A stretch of 21,003 nt of DNA from an uncultured Clostridia bacterium (lineage in GTDB: Bacteria; Bacillota; Clostridia; TANB77; CAG-508): positions 1 through 21,003 of the forward strand of contig CAOSZT010000023.1 of assembly GCA_948528155.1 (NCBI GenBank). Reading direction: 5' to 3'. Made by a program: the position numbers and the translations under genes. Positions 15,186 to 21,003 of the stretch are shown here, piece by piece (within the stretch, counting starts at the first letter, position 1; every line of letters begins with the position of its first letter). Below the pieces are notes generated by a model. The model did not search any database. It saw only the letters and a list, made by a program, of their open reading frames with translations, and was not told the DNA's origin.

Positions 15186-15938
15186 TTACATTTCTAAATA
15201 TTTGAAAAATCTCTCTTTTTTTCCACTTAATCTACTTGAATCTATAAAATTAATTGTCCCTCTTTTTTGTTTATTTATTAATTTTTTTTCTCTAAGAACT
15301 TCCTGTAAATGTTTTGCCAAACTATTTGCTCCATTAAAAAAATTCACATTTCCTAATATTTTACTAATTTCGTCTTGTATTATTGGATAATGTGTACACC
15401 CTAAAACAACATTTTCAACTTTTCCTATATATGATGAAAGATTTTCTTTTAGATATATTTTTATTTTTTCTCTATTTCCTTCTTCTATTATATCTGCTAA
15501 TCCCTTACATGCTAGTAAGTAAGTTTTATTATTATTATATTTTTCATATAATTTATGAAATTTCTCACTTTCTATTGTTCCTTTTGTTGCCATTACTAAT
15601 GTTGTTTTTTCACAAGCATAATCAAATACCATTTTATATGCTGGCTCTATTGCTATTATTATTTTATCTTTGTATTTTTCTCTTAATTGTTTTGCAGCTT
15701 TTGCACTTGCTGTGTTACAAGCAATAACTATTGCTTTGCAATTATTGTCTATAAATTGTTTTACAATTTTATCACATATATCGAATATTTCTTCATCTTT
15801 TTTGTCTCCATATGGATTATTTTTTGAATCACTATAATATATATAATCTTCATTTGGTAATACTTTTAAAATTTCTTTTAAAACTGTTACTCCTCCTATT
15901 CCTGAATCAAAAATTCCAATATATTGTTTTTTATCCAT
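15186..15938 (-). CDS. murI: Glutamate racemase
   Basis: A 250-residue cytoplasmic enzyme supplying D-glutamate for peptidoglycan by cofactor-independent racemisation. Family motifs are clear: GIFDSGIGGVTVL near the N-terminus, YYSDSKNNPYGDK, the first catalytic Cys in VIACNTASA, and the second catalytic Cys with its His in VLGCTHYPII. The acidic residue in DIIEEG is also kept. A little shorter than the usual 260-270 residues. The ATG at 15938 has AAAGGAAG 6 nt upstream. Only 17 nt separate it from the preceding HAM1-type gene, so the two are almost certainly co-transcribed. Confidence 0.96.
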   Translation of the reverse strand: MDKKQYIGIFDSGIGGVTVLKEILKVLPNEDYIYYSDSKNNPYGDKKDEEIFDICDKIVKQFIDNNCKAIVIACNTASAKAAKQLREKYKDKIIIAIEPAYKMVFDYACEKTTLVMATKGTIESEKFHKLYEKYNNNKTYLLACKGLADIIEEGNREKIKIYLKENLSSYIGKVENVVLGCTHYPIIQDEISKILGNVNFFNGANSLAKHLQEVLREKKLINKQKRGTINFIDSSRLSGKKERFFKYLEM

Positions 15939-15955
15939 TTTTTACTTCCTTTATA

Positions 15956-16528
15956 TTATTTTATATTTTTTTCATACCAATTTGCAAAATTTATCATTGC
16001 ATCTGTTGATTCTAATCTTTTTCTATTTTGTCTTTCTTCTTCAGTCATCTCTGCCAAAGTTTTTTCATAGCCATATGGTTTGTATATATACCATAATTCT
16101 GACCATTTTTTGTTAGTATCTTTTCCTAATATCTCTATTGCTAAGTTTCCTTCATGATTTCCATCAAATTGATATATTTGTTTTCCATCATAAAATGATA
16201 AACATTCTTTAAATCTACATTTTCTATTTTGTTTTCCTTCCATAAGTTTTAATATTCCTTGTAACCCTATTGTATTTAGAGCATAGTTTACATATGCTCT
16301 TGGAAATCCATTTAGTTCGTCTATGTAAAATCCACAGTCTAATGATATACAAGGTTTATTTACTAGTTTATATGCTTCTTGTACTTTAACTTTTGAAATA
16401 TATTTTATATCATCACTTCTTGGTTCTTCTAGTTCATATTCAAATATTTTTAAATTTACATTTTTTAGTACTTTTTGTGCTGATGCTATCTTTCCTTTGT
16501 TATGTGTTACAAATATTATTTCTTCCAT
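15956..16528 (-). CDS. HAM1/ITPase-type non-canonical purine NTP pyrophosphatase
   Basis: A 190-residue protein of the RdgB/HAM1 family, which removes ITP, XTP and dITP from the nucleotide pool by hydrolysis to the monophosphate. The nucleotide-binding start FVTHNKGKIASAQKVL (6-21) and the SLDCGFYIDELNGFP segment (62-76) correspond to the family TNNxxK and DSGL-x-VDALNGxPG motifs; Ser of DSG is Cys here and the following PG is replaced by PR. The rest is diverged, so substrate choice is uncertain. The internal ATG at 16528 is chosen for its GGGGGAAAAT leader; the longer frame has no ribosome site. A weak TTGATA-N15-TATAAT pair lies at 16550-16576. murI follows after 17 nt. Confidence 0.82.
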   Translation of the reverse strand: MEEIIFVTHNKGKIASAQKVLKNVNLKIFEYELEEPRSDDIKYISKVKVQEAYKLVNKPCISLDCGFYIDELNGFPRAYVNYALNTIGLQGILKLMEGKQNRKCRFKECLSFYDGKQIYQFDGNHEGNLAIEILGKDTNKKWSELWYIYKPYGYEKTLAEMTEEERQNRKRLESTDAMINFANWYEKNIK

Positions 16529-16601
16529 ATTTTCCCCCCATACTTTATTATTATAAATCAATTTATATTATATCAAGAAAACTTAAATTTTTATTATAAA
16601 T

Positions 16602-16639
16602 AAGAAACAACATATGGACTACTAAATAATCCATGTATG
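16602..16639 (-). terminator. Possible terminator after the DUF84 gene
   Basis: Minus-strand stem of about eight pairs with one mismatch (arms around TACATGGA and TCCATATGT), an 11-nt loop, then T-rich TTGTTTCTT. Moderately convincing. Confidence 0.4.
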
Positions 16640-16665
16640 ACAAAATAATTATCTTTCATATAGTT

Positions 16666-17196
16666 TTACCTCCAATTATCATTAATATATTCTGTTAAAG
16701 CCATTATAAATGCCATTTCTGTTAAATCTATTCGTGATATTTTATCATTTGTTAATAATTGTATTGCCCCACCTTTATTATGTCTTTCTTCATCTTCTTC
16801 AAATATTTTATTCATTACTTGACTTAAATCTGTATTTATAACATCTTGAACTAGTCTTTCTGGTATAGGAAATGATGGACTTGTGCCATAACTTTCAAAG
16901 TTTTTATTATCTTCAATTACTGCAATACTAGTAATTAGCCATCTGCCTAATAAATTATTAATCCCACTTTCTATTGATAAATATAAGTCTGCTTTTATAT
17001 TATTTTCTTGTGCATATATTTTTAAATTTTTCACTCTATTCTTTGCTCCAGTATATGTCTCATCATTTACTGGTTGCTCACTCACATCTGATTCTACTGG
17101 TATTCCCTGAATTTCTATATCATCAAAATAATTCAATAATGCTCTTTTTGCTCCTTCTATTTTTCCTTGATTTTTTGTTGCTATTAATACTTTCAT
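16666..17196 (-). CDS. YjjX/DUF84-type inosine/xanthosine triphosphatase
   Basis: A 176-residue protein of the NTPase family whose E. coli member YjjX hydrolyses ITP and XTP, guarding against deaminated purines. Visible features are the N-terminal nucleotide-binding stretch IATKNQGKIEGAKRAL (5-20), LSIESGI corresponding to the family GIEAGI, and the C-terminal GGAIQLLTNDKISR followed by MAFIMALTEY, matching the GAIGLLT...ALILAL pattern. Length is typical. The ATG at 17196 has only a weak AAAGTGAG site. It lies 137 nt upstream of the HAM1-type gene and 22 nt downstream of a pseudogene, whose end carries a TATAAT that may serve this gene. Confidence 0.85.
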   Translation of the reverse strand: MKVLIATKNQGKIEGAKRALLNYFDDIEIQGIPVESDVSEQPVNDETYTGAKNRVKNLKIYAQENNIKADLYLSIESGINNLLGRWLITSIAVIEDNKNFESYGTSPSFPIPERLVQDVINTDLSQVMNKIFEEDEERHNKGGAIQLLTNDKISRIDLTEMAFIMALTEYINDNWR

Positions 17197-17218
17197 AATT
17201 ACTCACTTTCATTCTTTA

Positions 17219-17682
17219 TTATACTTTTTCATATGGTTTGAAATTAAAATCAAAACCCGTATATTTAAAATGTTTAATATTAAAATACTCCTCTATATCA
17301 GCTTTGCAGACTTTGAAATTTCATTTATTCTAAATACACTGTTATTATATCTAGTCAAAGGATAAATATATCTTCTTTTCCCTTTAACACTTATACAATA
17401 TTTATCATCTATCGGTGTATCACTTCCATAAACAGATATTGTATTTTGAAATTTAATAAAGTTTTCTTTTATATAATTATCTTCACAATTCAATATTTTT
17501 TAAATTACCTCTTTCTCTGATAAATTATATAAATCATCGATTGTTAAATATACTTTAGTATTCATAGATTTAACTATATCAGCTTTATAATCCTCCCCTT
17601 CACTTAAAGCATAAATTATAACTCATTTCTTAATATTTGTATTTTACCATAAAAATTTACTTTTTGGAATACTTTTTGACAT
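17219..17682 (-). pseudogene. Decayed gene with stops and a frameshift, family unknown
   Basis: On the minus strand one frame runs from an ATG at 17682 (MSKSIPKSKFLW) but is broken by TAA (17644-17646), TGA (17623-17625) and TAA (17500-17502). The stretches between read as protein-like, for example ALSEGEDYKADIVKSMNTKV and YGSDTPIDDKYCISVKGKRR. That frame ends at 17293-17295, while another frame, open from about 17320, continues with KADIEEYFNIKHFKYTGFDF and FKPYEKV to a stop at 17219-17221, implying an indel near 17296-17323. About 150 residues in all. I do not recognise the family. The upstream end is less certain than the part below 17622. A 66-residue product from a TTG at 17493 is conceivable but less likely than decay. 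Confidence 0.7.
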
Positions 17683-17711
17683 AAAAAAAGTCCAACTATA
17701 CAAGTAAGACT
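17683..17711 (-). terminator. Terminator-like hairpin before the pseudogene
   Basis: AGTCT/GGACT outer pairs plus ACT/AGT inner pairs around TGTAT, followed by T7 on the minus strand. It lies just upstream of the pseudogene ATG and about 16 nt downstream of a -10-like element. Confidence 0.5.
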
Positions 17712-17726
17712 CGTTTTTGAAGTACA

Positions 17727-17735
17727 ATTATATCA
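17727..17735 (-). promoter_or_regulatory. Extended -10 element
   Basis: TGATATAAT on the minus strand is a TGn-extended -10. No good -35 is seen 17 nt upstream (TACAAA). It would start a transcript that meets the hairpin at 17683-17711 within about 35-40 nt. Confidence 0.35.
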
Positions 17736-17837
17736 ATATTTTCATAATTTTTGTACGGTCGTTGTATGGTCATGCGAAACATATTTGAACAAATGTGAAA
17801 GTATGCTGAAAAGCATGTATTATAAATTTTATGAATT

Positions 17838-17882
17838 AATTATATATCTGTAGCCTTTGACACTGTAGCTATATCCCAGTAA
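17838..17882 (-). pseudogene. Possible tyrosine recombinase C-terminal remnant
   Basis: Minus-strand translation gives LLGYSYSVK and, one base shifted, ATDIYN, which together resemble the LLGHSSVKTTEIYTH segment ending at the catalytic Tyr of phage-type integrases. The match is about 15 residues and needs a frameshift, so it may be chance. Its place about 60-100 nt from a tRNA gene, the usual attachment target, is the main support. Confidence 0.25.
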
Positions 17883-17902
17883 TATCAATGCCTTTAGAAT
17901 GA

Positions 17903-17936
17903 TAAAACAGAATGCCAATATTTTAGCATTCTGTTT
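17903..17936 (-). terminator. rRNA/tRNA operon terminator
   Basis: Perfect 11-bp stem (17926-17936 with 17905-17915), 10-nt loop, followed by TTTTATC on the minus strand. It begins 6 nt after the tRNA 3' end. Confidence 0.85.
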
Positions 17937-17942
17937 ACATAA

Positions 17943-18018
17943 TGGCTCCTCTTGTTGGACTCGAACCAACGACCTATCGGTTAACAGCCGAGCGCTCTAC
18001 CAACTGAGCTAAAGAGGA
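17943..18018 (-). tRNA. tRNA-Asn(GTT)
   Basis: A 76-nt cloverleaf with a 7-bp acceptor stem (TCCTCTT/AAGAGGA), a D arm with AGCTCAGTTGGTAGAGC, anticodon GTT in the loop CTGTTAA, the T arm GTTCGAGTC and an encoded CCA end. It sits 10 nt after the 5S gene and belongs to the rRNA operon. Confidence 0.97.
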
Positions 18019-18028
18019 ATATATAAAC

Positions 18029-18145
18029 TCTGGCAACAACCTATCTTTCCAGCAGGGTAACCCGCAAGTATTTTCGGCACACTTAGGCTTGACTTCTGTG
18101 TTCGGAATGGGAACAGGTATTACCCTAAATGTTATCATTACCAGA
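18029..18145 (-). rRNA. rrf: 5S ribosomal RNA
   Basis: About 117 nt. The ends TCTGG and CCAGA pair, and the conserved core CCGAACACAGAAGTCAAGCC is present on the minus strand. It lies between 23S and tRNA-Asn; the spacer to 23S is about 250 nt. Confidence 0.95.
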
Positions 18146-18172
18146 AAATTGATAACTTTTTTCTACATTTGA

Positions 18173-18201
18173 ATTATACTATATATAATTCACTTTTTCA
18201 A
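18173..18201 (-). promoter_or_regulatory. Promoter directly before 5S rRNA
   Basis: TTGAAA (18196-18201) and TATAAT (18173-18178) on the minus strand with exactly 17 nt between. The predicted start lies about 20 nt before the 5S gene, so 5S and tRNA-Asn could be made independently of 23S. Confidence 0.6.
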
Positions 18202-18396
18202 GTAATTTATTATATTTTTTCCAATTTTTTTTATATTATTCATACTAGAAAATATTATATATATTAAGTACACTGAAAAATACATAGATGAATTTTTTAG
18301 TTTTAGGTTTTATTTTTTGTTCCGATTACTATTTCTTTGTATAAGTTATCTGTAATTCACTTTCGTTCAAACAGCTAACTTTCTTAACTTAACTTT

Positions 18397-21003
<2,607 letters not shown>

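Noticed and set aside
17679..17852. A stop-free plus-strand stretch of about 58 codons near tRNA-Asn
   Set aside because: No start codon near its beginning, no ribosome site, and it runs through the terminator-like hairpin and an extended -10 on the other strand.

Overview
The window looks like a chromosomal stretch from a low-G+C, endospore-forming Bacillota, most probably a Clostridia-type bacterium. Protein-coding DNA is very A/T rich by eye. Most genes have AGGAGG/AAAGGTGG-type ribosome binding sites. The ctsR-mcsA-mcsB-clpC stress genes, the rny-ymdB pair and a YlbJ-type sporulation membrane protein are all Bacillota markers. Nearly everything is on the minus strand; only three protein genes are on the plus strand.

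Layout from left to right. (1) 1-2600: ymdB and rny (RNA turnover), separated by a strong terminator, with a promoter before each. (2) 2600-8120: the CtsR-controlled protein quality control locus, transcribed right to left: a 59-residue protein of unknown function, a CtsR operator region, ctsR, mcsA, mcsB, then clpC. The locus is interrupted between mcsB and clpC by an opposite-strand gene for a 60-residue, two-helix membrane protein with its own promoter and terminator. McsB lacks several residues that define the arginine kinase active site. (3) 8250-11500: a secreted GH25 lysozyme with three LysM repeats, divergent from ylbJ, followed by a Met/Tyr/Cys-rich small protein and a convergent UPF0213 GIY-YIG protein. 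(4) 11500-15050: an intergenic region with an 80-bp imperfect palindrome, then enolase and recN. (5) 15186-17196: murI and two different house-cleaning nucleotide pyrophosphatases (HAM1/ITPase type and YjjX/DUF84 type). (6) 17200-17900: decayed DNA, holding a pseudogene with in-frame stops and a frameshift and possibly the 3' end of a tyrosine recombinase. (7) 17900-21003: the 3' part of an rRNA operon on the minus strand, 23S (5' end outside the window), 5S and tRNA-Asn, closed by a terminator. A near-consensus promoter lies directly before the 5S gene.

Functionally, the best-connected group is the heat/protein-stress locus. CtsR represses, McsA and McsB mark or bind targets and inactivate CtsR, and ClpC unfolds them; the operators are visible in front of ctsR. 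I found no CRISPR array, intact transposon, prophage or clear defence system. The most unusual signals are the altered McsB active site with the split operon, the large palindrome at 11596-11675, and the decayed region next to tRNA-Asn. All promoter, operator and terminator calls are pattern readings by eye. Statements about families rest on general knowledge, not on searches.
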